Assembly: GCF_003116015.1 (NCBI RefSeq)
Contig: NZ_LGQZ01000141.1
Location: forward strand, 28,359 to 92,358
From: Azospirillum sp. TSO22-1
Lineage (GTDB): Bacteria > Pseudomonadota > Alphaproteobacteria > Azospirillales > Azospirillaceae
Length of the DNA stretch: 64,000 nucleotides
Direction: 5' to 3'
Under the pieces are notes generated by a model, which saw nothing but the letters and a program-made list of their open reading frames with translations, was not told the origin of the DNA and did not search any database. Shown here piece after piece: positions 41,362 to 49,634 of the stretch. Each line of letters starts with the position of its first letter. Positions within the stretch are counted from its first letter, which is position 1. The position numbers were made by a program, and so were the translations under genes.

Positions 41362-42435
41362 ATGAACGCGCCGTTGAAGCGAGCCTATGCCTTCTGCGCC
41401 CGGTTCGGCCTGCGTGTCCCGATCCTCCTCGCGCCGATGGCCGGCGCCTGCCCGCCGTCCCTGTCCATCGCGCTGATGAACGCCGGCAGCCTTGGCGCCG
41501 CCGGCGTGCTGCTGATGAAGCCGGCGGAGATCCTGGCCTGGGCGGAGGAGGTGCGGAGCAAGGGTGCCGGCCCGTTCCAGCTCAACACCTGGATCCCCGA
41601 CCCGCCGCCGGCGCGCGACCCGGCACACGAGGCGCTTCTGCGCGACTTCCTGGCCGGCTGGGGCCCGACGGTCCCGCCGGAGGCCGCCGACGCGACGCCG
41701 CCCGACTTCGACGCGCAGTGCGAGGCCATCCTGGAGGCGGCGCCGCCCATGGTCTCATCGGTCATGGGCCTGTTCCCGCCGGCCTTCGTGGCGCGGCTGA
41801 AGGAGCGGGGGATCCTCTGGATCGCCAACATCTCCACCGTGGCGGAGGCCAAGGCCGCCGAAGCGGCCGGGGCGGACATCATCGCCGCCCAGGGGGCTGA
41901 GGCGGGCGGCCACCGCGGCTGCTTCGACGCGGCGGGCGCGGAGCGGCAGGCGGTCGGGCTGTTCTCGCTGCTGCCGGCGGTGGTCGATGCGGTGAGCCTG
42001 CCAGTGGTCGCGGCCGGCGGCATCGCGGACGCGCGCGGCGTCGCCGCGGCGCTGATGCTCGGCGCCAGCGCGGTGGCGATCGGCACGGGCTTCCTGCGCT
42101 GCCCGGAGGCGAGGATCCATCCGGCCTGGGCCGACGCGCTGGCGCGCACGGCGCCGGAGGACACCATGATCAGCTGCGCCTTCAGCGGCCGGGCCGGGCG
42201 AAGCATCGCCACCGACTACGTCCGCGCCGCCGTCGCCGAGGGTGCGCCCGCGCCGGCGCCCTATCCGGTGCAGCGCGGGCTCACCGCCGCGATGCGGACG
42301 GCGGCGACGAAGGACGGCGACGTGCAGCGCATGCAGGCCTGGGCCGGCCAGTCCGCCGCCATGGCCCGCGCCGAGCCCGCGGCGGACGTGCTGCACAGCC
42401 TGTGGGACGGGGCGCGGGCGCTGCTGGAGGGGTAG
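41362..42435 (+). CDS. Nitronate monooxygenase-family flavoprotein
   Basis: A 357-residue FMN TIM-barrel enzyme (2-nitropropane dioxygenase-like). ATG 41362 has GGAG 7 nt before; a GTG at 41350 is less likely. Hallmarks: ILLAPMAGACPPSLSIALMNAGSLG, the FMN phosphate site IIAAQGAEAGGHRG with the catalytic His, VVAAGGIADARGVAAALMLGASAVAIGTGFL, and a C-terminal cap. It oxidises alkyl nitronates in known members; related proteins are enoyl reductases. It stands alone, convergent with the ligB-like gene, with a GC-rich repeat in between. Confidence 0.88.
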   Translation: MNAPLKRAYAFCARFGLRVPILLAPMAGACPPSLSIALMNAGSLGAAGVLLMKPAEILAWAEEVRSKGAGPFQLNTWIPDPPPARDPAHEALLRDFLAGWGPTVPPEAADATPPDFDAQCEAILEAAPPMVSSVMGLFPPAFVARLKERGILWIANISTVAEAKAAEAAGADIIAAQGAEAGGHRGCFDAAGAERQAVGLFSLLPAVVDAVSLPVVAAGGIADARGVAAALMLGASAVAIGTGFLRCPEARIHPAWADALARTAPEDTMISCAFSGRAGRSIATDYVRAAVAEGAPAPAPYPVQRGLTAAMRTAATKDGDVQRMQAWAGQSAAMARAEPAADVLHSLWDGARALLEG

Positions 42436-42445
42436 GACATTCCAT

Positions 42446-42573
42446 ACCCTCCCCCAGCCCCGCTGGGGGAGGGGCAGGGTGGGGGCAACGGTGGAGGTGG
42501 CAGGCGTTGATTCTCGTGCGCGCCGCGGCCCCCACCCAACCCTCCCCCGCCGGAGGCGGGGGAGGGCTTGGTC
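42446..42573. repeat. GC-rich hairpin repeat, inverted copy
   Basis: Read on the minus strand, 42478-42562 matches 16,986-17,072 closely: the same CCCCCGCCTCCGGCGGGGG hairpin, AGGGTTGGGTGGGGGC, a variable 21-bp piece, and an identical CGCCTGCCACCTCCACCGT followed by GCCCCCACC. A second hairpin CCCTCCCCCAGC/GCTGGGGGAGGG is at 42447-42471. It lies between two convergent genes and may act as a bidirectional transcript end. Confidence 0.85.
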
Positions 42574-42574
42574 G

Positions 42575-43420
42575 TTACGCCGCGTTCTCCAGCAGCAGCA
42601 GCCCCGCGCCCGTGTTGGAGATCGGGATGTGGTAGTTGCTGTGCAGCTTCTTCACCTTCTCGCTCATCGCCCCGCGCATGACCAGCCAGAGGATCAGTTC
42701 CGCCCCCTGGGCGCCGGCGAGGCGCACGAGATCGTGGATGGAGTAGCGGGCCAGCGCCTCGGGGTCGCTGACGATCTTCTCCATGCACATCAGGTCGAAG
42801 TCCTTGTTAATGAACCCCGCCCGCTGGCCGTCGAGCTGGTGCGACAGGCCGCCGGTGCCGAACACCACGACCTTCGTGTCCTTCTCGTACGATGCGACCG
42901 CGCGGCCGATGGCCTGCCCCAGCTTGTAGCAGCGCGCCGGGGTGGGCAGCGGGTGCTGGATCAGGTTGACCGCCACCGGGATGGTGCGGATGGCGCTGCG
43001 CTTCGCCTGGTCCGGGAACATCAGCGACATCGGCACGGTGAAGCCGTGGTCGACCAGCATCTCCTGGCAGGAGCAGATGTCGAACTCGTCCTCCACCAGC
43101 GAGTTGATGATGTGCCACGACAGCTCCGGGTCGCCCTGGAAGGGCGGCAGCGGCTGCAGGCCCCAGCCCTCGTCGTCGTTGAGGTACTGCGGGGCGGCGC
43201 CGATGGCGAAGGTCGGCATCTTGTCGAGGAAGAAGTTCAGCCCGTGATCGTTGTAGATCACGATGGCGGCGTCCGGCTTCGCCTCCTCCAGCCAGTCCTG
43301 CACCGGCGGGTAGGCGTCGAAGAACGGCTTCCAGTAGGGGTCCTCCATCTGCCCGCGGGTGATCGCGTTGCCGATCGCGGGGATGTGCGAGGTGGTGATG
43401 CCGCCGATGATGCGTGCCAT
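42575..43420 (-). CDS. ligB: Protocatechuate 4,5-dioxygenase beta (catalytic) subunit
   Basis: A 281-residue class III extradiol dioxygenase subunit. It opens MARIIGGITTSHIPAIGNAI; His12 is an iron ligand. The VIYNDHGLNFF stretch carries the second, and GTGGLSHQLDG the catalytic His. The C-terminal SNYHIPISNTGAGLL is typical of LigB. With the alpha subunit encoded just upstream it opens protocatechuate (or gallate) between C4 and C5 to 4-carboxy-2-hydroxymuconate semialdehyde, used by the LigC-like enzyme encoded nearby. Confidence 0.92.
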   Translation of the reverse strand: MARIIGGITTSHIPAIGNAITRGQMEDPYWKPFFDAYPPVQDWLEEAKPDAAIVIYNDHGLNFFLDKMPTFAIGAAPQYLNDDEGWGLQPLPPFQGDPELSWHIINSLVEDEFDICSCQEMLVDHGFTVPMSLMFPDQAKRSAIRTIPVAVNLIQHPLPTPARCYKLGQAIGRAVASYEKDTKVVVFGTGGLSHQLDGQRAGFINKDFDLMCMEKIVSDPEALARYSIHDLVRLAGAQGAELILWLVMRGAMSEKVKKLHSNYHIPISNTGAGLLLLENAA

Positions 43421-43424
43421 GGTC

Positions 43425-43778
43425 TCAGCCCCTCGCCGCCAGGAGTTTCGCCTTGAAGTCCGCGACCGACATGCCGGTCTGCTGCGCGCCGATGTCCTGC
43501 ATGTTCATGCCGAACAGGCCGACGAACTTGGCGAGGAAGTAGATGTTGCCGCCGGCCTCGATCAGCGCCAGCGTGTCGCGCGCCTTGACGGCGGCCTTCT
43601 GCTCCTCGCTCAGGCCGAACCTGGCGCAGTAGGCGTCCTCGTCCTCCAGGAAGGCCTTGCGGTTCTCGGCCCTGTTGAAGGAGAAGCACATCTTGTTGAG
43701 CGCATAGCCCTTCACGGCCATGTCGCCGTCGAAGATGACGGTGCCGGGAATCGGTGCCGGCTTGGCGGCGGATGCCAT
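43425..43778 (-). CDS. ligA: Protocatechuate 4,5-dioxygenase alpha subunit
   Basis: A 117-residue protein with GGAGG 6 nt before ATG 43778. The helical family signature is present: YALNKMCFSFNRAENRKAF, DEDAYCARFGLSEEQKAAV, and the GGNIYFLAKFVGLFGMNMQDI block. LigA caps the active site of LigB; the two genes are 4 bp apart. Order ligI-ligA-ligB on the minus strand suggests one transcript. Confidence 0.92.
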   Translation of the reverse strand: MASAAKPAPIPGTVIFDGDMAVKGYALNKMCFSFNRAENRKAFLEDEDAYCARFGLSEEQKAAVKARDTLALIEAGGNIYFLAKFVGLFGMNMQDIGAQQTGMSVADFKAKLLAARG

Positions 43779-43803
43779 CTCATTCCTCCACACGTTCTTT
43801 TGT

Positions 43804-44676
43804 TCAGCTCCAGTAGAGCCGCATCGGGTTGTCCACCAGCAAGGCCTTCTGCTTGGCCGCGTCGGTGGCGATGCGGGGAATCACGTCGACCAGATGGCCG
43901 TCGTCGGGCATGTGCGACTTCATGTTGGGGTGCGGCCAGTCGGTGCCCCACAGCACGCGGTCGGTGAAACGGTCGACCAGCAGCCGGGCGAACGGCGCCA
44001 CGTCGCTGTAAAGCGGCGGGCCTTCGACCGACAGGCGCTCGGGGCAGCTCACCTTGCTCCACAGCGTCGGCATCTCCTCCATGAGGGTGACGAAGCGCTG
44101 GAAGTCCGGGTGATCGACGCCCTTGGCGATGTCCGGGCGGCCCATATGGTCGACCACGACGATGGTCGGCAGCTGCTTCAGGAAGGGGATCAGGCCTTCC
44201 AGGTCCTGCGCCTCGAAATAGACGACGATGTGCCAGCCGAACTTGGCGATCTTCTCGGAGATGCCGAGGAAGACCTCCTTCGGCGTGGCGTCCACCAGCC
44301 GCTTGACGAAGTTGAAGCGCACGCCGCGCACGCCGGCCTCGTGCAGGTCATGCAGTTCGGCCTCGGTGATGCCGGGGCCGACCGAGGCGACGCCGCGCGC
44401 CAGCCCGTTGGACGCCTTCAGCGCATCGACCAGCGCGCGGTTGTCCTTGCCGTGGCAGGTCGCCTGGACGATGACGTTGCGCTCGAAGCCCAGGAAGTCG
44501 CGCAGCGCGAACAGCTTCTCCTTCGACGCGTCGCAGGGGGTGTACTTGCGCTCCGGCGCGTAGGGGAACTGGTCGGCCGGGCCGAACACGTGGCAGTGCG
44601 CGTCCACCGCGCCGGGCGGCGGGACGTAGCCCGGCTTGCTGGGATCCGGGTGGAAGGGCAGGTAGTCGGCGTCCAT
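43804..44676 (-). CDS. ligI: 2-Pyrone-4,6-dicarboxylate hydrolase
   Basis: A 290-residue amidohydrolase-fold lactonase. It shows GAVDAHCHVFGP (metal site HxH, His27/His29), RGVRFNFVKRLVDATP, VVDHMGRPDI and VLWGTDWPHPN, all hallmarks of LigI. It hydrolyses PDC to 4-oxalomesaconate, the step after LigC. AGGAGG lies 11 nt before the ATG. It is the first gene of the ligI-ligA-ligB operon and divergent from the LysR gene. Confidence 0.92.
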   Translation of the reverse strand: MDADYLPFHPDPSKPGYVPPPGAVDAHCHVFGPADQFPYAPERKYTPCDASKEKLFALRDFLGFERNVIVQATCHGKDNRALVDALKASNGLARGVASVGPGITEAELHDLHEAGVRGVRFNFVKRLVDATPKEVFLGISEKIAKFGWHIVVYFEAQDLEGLIPFLKQLPTIVVVDHMGRPDIAKGVDHPDFQRFVTLMEEMPTLWSKVSCPERLSVEGPPLYSDVAPFARLLVDRFTDRVLWGTDWPHPNMKSHMPDDGHLVDVIPRIATDAAKQKALLVDNPMRLYWS

Positions 44677-44792
44677 GCGTGCAGGTTCCTCCTGGTCGGC
44701 GGCGTTGGCGCCGCTCGGCGTGCATTTTTGGTGTCCGGGTATGATTATCGGTTCGGCCTATCGTTTTTCCTAGTTCGAAGTCCCCGCCTGCG

Positions 44793-44809
44793 TATAAGGT
44801 TTTGCTATA
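44793..44809. promoter_or_regulatory. Candidate LysR-type box in the lig divergent region
   Basis: TATAAGGTTTTGCTATA has inverted TATA ends and fits the T-N11-A form of LysR-type boxes. It lies 19 bp before the LysR gene start. A looser copy, TATAGCCGGTGATATC, lies near 46,122-46,137 before the ligC-like gene with spacing shorter by one base. The match is short and AT-rich, so it may be chance. Confidence 0.35.
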
Positions 44810-44828
44810 GGCATGGACGGCGAGGACC

Positions 44829-46052
44829 ATGAAGGAGATCCCCAACCTCCGCCACCTGCGCGCCTTCTGCGAGGTGGCGCGGCGCGGCAGCATCAGCCAG
44901 GCGGCGGAGCACGTGCACCTCTCCCAGCCCGCCATCACCCAGGCCATCGCCAACCTGGAGGAGGAGGTCGGGGCGCCGCTGTTCGACCGGAGGCCGGACG
45001 GCATGGCGCTCTCCCCCGTCGGCGCCCTGTTTCTGGATCGCGCCGAGCGCGCGCTGGAGCGCCTGCGCACCGGCACGCGCGAGGCCATCCGCATCGGCGG
45101 GCGCAAGGGGGTGCGCGGCTTCCAGGACTTCGACCAGCTGCTGACCGCGGCCCAGGTGCGGGCGCTGACCGCGGTCGCCGACGCCGGCAACTTCAGCCTC
45201 GCGGCGCGCAACGTCGGCATCTCGCAGCCGACCATGCACCGCGCCGCCCGCGACCTGGAGCGGCTGTCCGGCCTGTCGCTGTTCACCCGCTCGGCCACCG
45301 GGATCGTGCTGACGCCGGCGGCCAGGGCGCTGGCGCAGCACGTGAAGCTGGCGGTGACCGAGCTGGCGCAGGGCTTCGCCGAGGTGCGCGAGAGCCTGGG
45401 CGGCGATTCCGGCCGCATCGTCGTCGGCAGCATGCCGCTGTCGCGCACCTACATCCTGCCGAGCGCCATCAACGCCCTGGTGCGCGAGCGCCCGGACGTC
45501 GAGATCGACGCCATCGACGGCCCCTACGAGGACCTGCTGCACGGCCTGCGCACCGGCGACATCGACGTGCTGATCGGCGCGCTGCGCGACCCGCTGCCGA
45601 TCGAGGACGTGGTGCAGGAGCCGCTGTTCGAGGATCCGATCGCGGTGGCCGCGCGCGCCTTCCACCCCTTGAGCCGCAAGGGCAAGGTGACGCTGGACGA
45701 CCTTGCCGCCTGCCAGTGGGTGGTGCCCAGGCGCGGCACGCCGACGCGCGACCGGTTCGAGACGCTGCTCGGCGGGCGGGCGACGCGCGGGCTGGTGGAG
45801 ACCAGCTCGCAGATCCTGGTGCGCGGCCTGCTGCTGGGCAGCGACCGGTTGACCTTCATCTCCGCCCACCAGATCCGCCACGAGCACGAACTGGGTCTGC
45901 TGGTGACGCTGCCGGTCGATCTGCCGGGGACGGAACGGCCGATCGGCCTGACCATGCGCCGCGGCTGGCGGCCGACGCCCACGCAGCAGCTGTTCATCGA
46001 CTTCCTGCGCGAGGCCGGGCGCAACGCCGTGTCGCCGGTGCGCAACGCCTGA
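44829..46052 (+). CDS. LysR-family regulator with two tandem DNA-binding domains
   Basis: A 407-residue regulator, about 100 longer than the usual 300. The first helix-turn-helix spans about 8-66 (SISQAAEHVHLSQPAITQAIANLEEEVGAPLFDR) and the second about 107-166 (NFSLAARNVGISQPTMHRAARDLERLSGLSLFTR), joined by a ~40-residue linker. The ligand domain follows from about 190 (GRIVVGSMPLSRTYILPSAI). Both HTHs keep the SQP recognition phrase, so this is not decay of one copy. It divides the ligIAB operon from ligC, so it probably controls both, with aromatic acids as ligand. Confidence 0.9.
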   Translation: MKEIPNLRHLRAFCEVARRGSISQAAEHVHLSQPAITQAIANLEEEVGAPLFDRRPDGMALSPVGALFLDRAERALERLRTGTREAIRIGGRKGVRGFQDFDQLLTAAQVRALTAVADAGNFSLAARNVGISQPTMHRAARDLERLSGLSLFTRSATGIVLTPAARALAQHVKLAVTELAQGFAEVRESLGGDSGRIVVGSMPLSRTYILPSAINALVRERPDVEIDAIDGPYEDLLHGLRTGDIDVLIGALRDPLPIEDVVQEPLFEDPIAVAARAFHPLSRKGKVTLDDLAACQWVVPRRGTPTRDRFETLLGGRATRGLVETSSQILVRGLLLGSDRLTFISAHQIRHEHELGLLVTLPVDLPGTERPIGLTMRRGWRPTPTQQLFIDFLREAGRNAVSPVRNA

Positions 46053-46219
46053 CCCACATATTCAAAAGACACGCGCTATTCAAAAAATGAATGGGGTAAG
46101 CCCGCATCGAATTTCGTCCAGGGTATAGCCGGTGATATCCCTGCCGGCGTGAGGCCTTTTTTTGCCGCCGGCCCGAAACAATCATCAAGCAAAGGCCGCG
46201 GCCGACACCGGAGGAAGCG

Positions 46220-47167
46220 ATGAAGATCTGTGTGGCCGGCGCCGCGGGCGCCTTCGGCATGAAGCACCTGGAGGCGGTCGCCGCCATCGACGGCATCGAG
46301 GTGGTCTCGGTGGTCGGCGGCGGGCCCGACGACATCGAGGGCTTCGCCAAGTCCCGCAACATCCCGCACTGGACCAAGGACCTCGCCGAGAGCCTTGCCC
46401 GGCCGGAGGTGGACGCGGTGATCCTCGCCACGCCGACCCAGGTGCACGCCGCCCAGGCCATCCAGTGCCTGGAGGCCGGCAAGCACGTGCTGGTCGAGAT
46501 CCCCATGGCCGACACCCTCGCTGACGCCGAGCGGCTGGTCGCCGTGCAGAAGGCCACCGGGCTGGTCGCCATGGCCGGCCACACCCGGCGCTTCAACCCC
46601 AGCCACCAGTGGATCCACAACCGGATCAAGGCGGGGGAGCTGAAGATCCAGCAGATGGACGTGCAGACCTACTTCTTCCGCCGCAGCAACATGAACGCGC
46701 TGGGCAAGCCGCGCACCTGGACCGACCACCTGCTGTGGCACCACGCCTGCCACACGGTGGACCTGTTCCAGTACCAGACCGGCGAGACCGCGGACCGCGT
46801 GCACGCGCTGCAGGGGCCGATGCACCCGCAACTCGGCATCGCCATGGACATGAGCATCGGCATGAAGGTGCCGTCGGGGGCGATCTGCACGCTGTCGCTG
46901 TCGTTCAACAACGACGGGCCGCTCGGCACCTTCTTCCGCTACATCTGCGACAACGGCACCTACATCGCGCGCTACGACGACCTGTACGACGGCAAGGACA
47001 ACAAGATCGACTTGTCCGACGTCGCCGTGTCGAACAATGGCATCGAGCTGATCGACCGCGAGTTCTTCAGCGCCATCCGCGACAAGCGCGAGCCCAACGC
47101 CAGCGTCGCGCAGTGCCTGCCCGCCATGCGGACGCTGGACCGCTTGGAGCGCAGCCTGAACGCCTGA
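46220..47167 (+). CDS. ligC: 4-Carboxy-2-hydroxymuconate-6-semialdehyde dehydrogenase (Gfo/Idh/MocA family)
   Basis: A 315-residue NAD(P)-dependent oxidoreductase, the length of LigC. Cofactor motif GAAGAFGMKH near residues 7-16, then VDAVILATPTQVHAAQAIQCLEAGKHVLVEIPMA, and the YFFRRSNMNALGKPRTWTDHLLWHHACHTVD segment characteristic of LigC. It converts the ring-cleavage product to PDC for LigI. GGAGG lies 6 nt before the ATG. The pathway genes ligJ, ligU and ligK are not in the window. Confidence 0.9.
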   Translation: MKICVAGAAGAFGMKHLEAVAAIDGIEVVSVVGGGPDDIEGFAKSRNIPHWTKDLAESLARPEVDAVILATPTQVHAAQAIQCLEAGKHVLVEIPMADTLADAERLVAVQKATGLVAMAGHTRRFNPSHQWIHNRIKAGELKIQQMDVQTYFFRRSNMNALGKPRTWTDHLLWHHACHTVDLFQYQTGETADRVHALQGPMHPQLGIAMDMSIGMKVPSGAICTLSLSFNNDGPLGTFFRYICDNGTYIARYDDLYDGKDNKIDLSDVAVSNNGIELIDREFFSAIRDKREPNASVAQCLPAMRTLDRLERSLNA

Positions 47168-47194
47168 CCGTCGTCGCCGGGCGCTGGCGGACCG

Positions 47195-47443
47195 TCAGTG
47201 CCCGGCGCGGAGCGCCGCCGCAACGCGGGCGTCGCGCACGATGCGCGCGTACAGGATGGGGGCCAGCGAGAGCCACACCGCCGCCTCGGCGATCCACAGC
47301 TGGTAGACGCCCTGCGGGCCGACGAAGCCCGACATCAGGCCGAACATGACGGTCATCAGCCACGTCATGTTGGTGCAGACCAGGGCGGCGGCGAAGGCGG
47401 CGGCACCGGCGGCGAGCGGGTGCGAAAGATCGAGCCTGGACAT
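47195..47443 (-). CDS. Small two-segment membrane protein, unknown function
   Basis: An 82-residue protein with AGGAG 8 nt before ATG 47443. It has two hydrophobic helices (LAAGAAAFAAALVCTNMTWLMTVMFG and YQLWIAEAAVWLSLAPILYA) joined by a short Gly-rich loop, and a basic C-terminus. It is convergent with the ligC-like gene (27 bp) and divergent from the exported protein. No family recognised. Confidence 0.55.
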   Translation of the reverse strand: MSRLDLSHPLAAGAAAFAAALVCTNMTWLMTVMFGLMSGFVGPQGVYQLWIAEAAVWLSLAPILYARIVRDARVAAALRAGH

Positions 47444-47600
47444 GGCGTTTGCTCCTGTCCGTGTCTTCCCTCCGAGCATACGCCGATCACCGGCGGAAGG
47501 ATTGTGGCAGAGCGCCGCATCATCCCCCGGACGGATCGGGGCTTCATCCGGCGGGGTTATCCGCACTATCCTGCCCAGCGGAGCCAGTCGGGGAACGCGG

Positions 47601-48089
47601 ATGAGGATTGCGCTGAGCGGAGCGGTGGTTGCTCTGGCGTGCATGGCGGGCGGTGGGGCGAAGGCCGAGCCGGTGTGGCTCGATTGCGCGCTGTTCGACG
47701 TGAAGCGCAGCGGCCTCGCCGGCGTGTTCAAGGACGGCCGCGTGCGTATCCGCATCGATGAGGCGGCCAAGAGCGCCGAACTGGTCGCCTTCCCCGATTT
47801 CATGCGTGCACCGCCGCAGGGGCTGGAACGCGCAATCACCTCGGTGAGGGAAGGGAGCGTCTTCGTTGCCTACAAGGGGCCGCTCGCCCGGCCGGAGGCG
47901 TACGGCGAGGGTGCGTTCTTCGCGGTGATCGTCACCGTGTCGCGCGCCGAGGGCGAACTGACCCTCAAGGCCGGCCCCTACAGGCCGGTCAGCCCTGCCG
48001 AACCGAACAAGTGGGGCCCGGCCACCCACGACCTCGACGAGATGAGTCAGGCGTCGGGCCGCTGCGCCGGGCGACGGCACGCGCTGTAG
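47601..48089 (+). CDS. Small exported protein, unknown function
   Basis: A 162-residue protein. ATG 47601 begins a signal peptide (MRIALSGAVVALACMAGGGAKA). The mature part has one pair of well-placed cysteines (DCALFD near residue 29 and GRCAGRR near the end) and beta-rich segments (SVFVAYKGP, FFAVIVTVSRAEGELTLKAG). It overlaps nothing on its strand and is convergent with the ThDP gene, 3 bp away. No family recognised. Confidence 0.55.
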   Translation: MRIALSGAVVALACMAGGGAKAEPVWLDCALFDVKRSGLAGVFKDGRVRIRIDEAAKSAELVAFPDFMRAPPQGLERAITSVREGSVFVAYKGPLARPEAYGEGAFFAVIVTVSRAEGELTLKAGPYRPVSPAEPNKWGPATHDLDEMSQASGRCAGRRHAL

Positions 48090-48092
48090 ACG

Positions 48093-49634
48093 CTACAGCA
48101 CCGCCTCGATCAGGAACGGCCCGCGGCGGCCGAACGCGTGCCTCAGCAGGGTGTTGAAGCGCTCCATGTCCTCGGCCCGGCCGCCCTCCACACCCATGCC
48201 GGCGGCAAGGCCGACCCAGTCGAGATCCGGCCGGCCGATGTCGGTGCAGGCGCGCGCCGACGGGCCGGGCTCGGTGAAGCCCAGGTTGGCCATCTCCCAT
48301 TGAAGGATGCCGTAACGGCGGTTGGCGAAGACGATGGTCACCACGTCGGCGTTCTCGCGTGCCTGGCTCCACAGCGCCTGCAGCGTGTACATGCCGCTGC
48401 CGTCGGCCTGCAGCGTCACCACCTTGCGGTCCGGACAGGCCACCGCGGCGCCGAGCGCCAGCGGCAGCCCCATGCCGATGGAACCGCCGGTGATGGTCAA
48501 CCAATCGTGCGGCCGCGCCCCGCGGCAGGGGGTGTAGGCCATGGCGCTGTTCGAGATCGCCTCGTCCACCACGACGGCGCCCTCCGGCAGCAGCGCCGCC
48601 AGCGACCGGCCGATGGCCTCGGCGGTTACCGCGCCGGTGGCGAGGTCGGGCAGGGCGAGGGCCTGCACCGGCGCCTCGGCCGCGCCCACCGCCTCGGCCA
48701 GCCATGCCAGCGCGGCCAGCGCGTCGGTGCCCGGTGGTGCGACATTGTGGATGCGCGCCTCTTTTGGCGCCAGACGGCTGGGCTTGCCGGGGTAGGCGAA
48801 GAACCCCACGGGCTCGGTGGCGCCGATCAGCACGACGTGCTCGACCTCCTTCAGCGCCGCTACGCCGAGGTCGAAGGGGTAGGGGAAGCGGTCCACCGCC
48901 GCCCGCCCGGCGCCGCGCTCGATGCGCGTGGCGCCGGTGTGGGCGAACAGCTTGGCCCCGGTCCGCGCAGCGATCCGTCCGGCCAGCTCCAGCCCGGCGG
49001 CCGAGGTCGCGGTACCGTTCAGCATCAGCACGGTGCGCCGGCCGCCGCGCAGCGCTTCTGTGGCGGCGCGCAGGGCGTCGGCGTTCGGCGCGGTGGGGGC
49101 GGGCGCCTCGACGCGGATCGGCTCGACGTCCGACGTCTGGTCCCACGAGGAGTCGGAGGGCAGGATCAGCGTCGCCACGCCGGTCGGCGGGGTCAGCGCG
49201 GCGCGGATCGCCTCGGCCGCGTCGACGCGCACCGACACCGCGTCCGGCACCGTGCGCACCCAGCACGACATGGGGCGAGCCAGCCCCTCCACGTCGGAGG
49301 TCAGCGGCGCGTCGGCGTCGCGGTGCCACGTCGCGTGGTCGCCGACGATGTTCAGCACCGGCACGCGGGCGCGCCGGGCGTTGTGCAGGTTGGCCAGACC
49401 GTTCGCCAGCCCGGGGCCGAGGTGCAGCAGCGTCGCCGCCGGCCTGCCCGTCATGCGGGCGTAGCCGTCGGCTGCACCGGTCGCCACCCCCTCGAACAGG
49501 GTCGGCACGCAGCGCACACCGGGCATCGAATCGAAGGCGGCCAGCGCGTGCAGCTCCGACGTGCCGGGGTTGGCGAAGCAAGCGTCCATGCCGTTCGCCA
49601 GCAGCGTCTTGACCAGAATTTCCGCGCCGTACAT
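48093..49634 (-). CDS. ThDP-dependent acetolactate synthase-like decarboxylase
   Basis: A 513-residue enzyme of the acetolactate synthase/benzoylformate decarboxylase group. The N-terminal PYR domain has CFANPGTSELHALAAF with the catalytic Glu in FEGVATGAADGYARM. The C-terminal PP domain has GGSIGMGLPLALGAA and ADGSGMYTLQALWSQ...ENADVVTIVFANRRYG; the usual GDG of the cofactor motif is ADG here. Family members of this size decarboxylate 2-oxo acids. The start overlaps the deacetylase stop (TGATG), so it probably acts on a 2-oxo acid made in the same pathway. Substrate unknown. Confidence 0.85.
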   Translation of the reverse strand: MYGAEILVKTLLANGMDACFANPGTSELHALAAFDSMPGVRCVPTLFEGVATGAADGYARMTGRPAATLLHLGPGLANGLANLHNARRARVPVLNIVGDHATWHRDADAPLTSDVEGLARPMSCWVRTVPDAVSVRVDAAEAIRAALTPPTGVATLILPSDSSWDQTSDVEPIRVEAPAPTAPNADALRAATEALRGGRRTVLMLNGTATSAAGLELAGRIAARTGAKLFAHTGATRIERGAGRAAVDRFPYPFDLGVAALKEVEHVVLIGATEPVGFFAYPGKPSRLAPKEARIHNVAPPGTDALAALAWLAEAVGAAEAPVQALALPDLATGAVTAEAIGRSLAALLPEGAVVVDEAISNSAMAYTPCRGARPHDWLTITGGSIGMGLPLALGAAVACPDRKVVTLQADGSGMYTLQALWSQARENADVVTIVFANRRYGILQWEMANLGFTEPGPSARACTDIGRPDLDWVGLAAGMGVEGGRAEDMERFNTLLRHAFGRRGPFLIEAVL

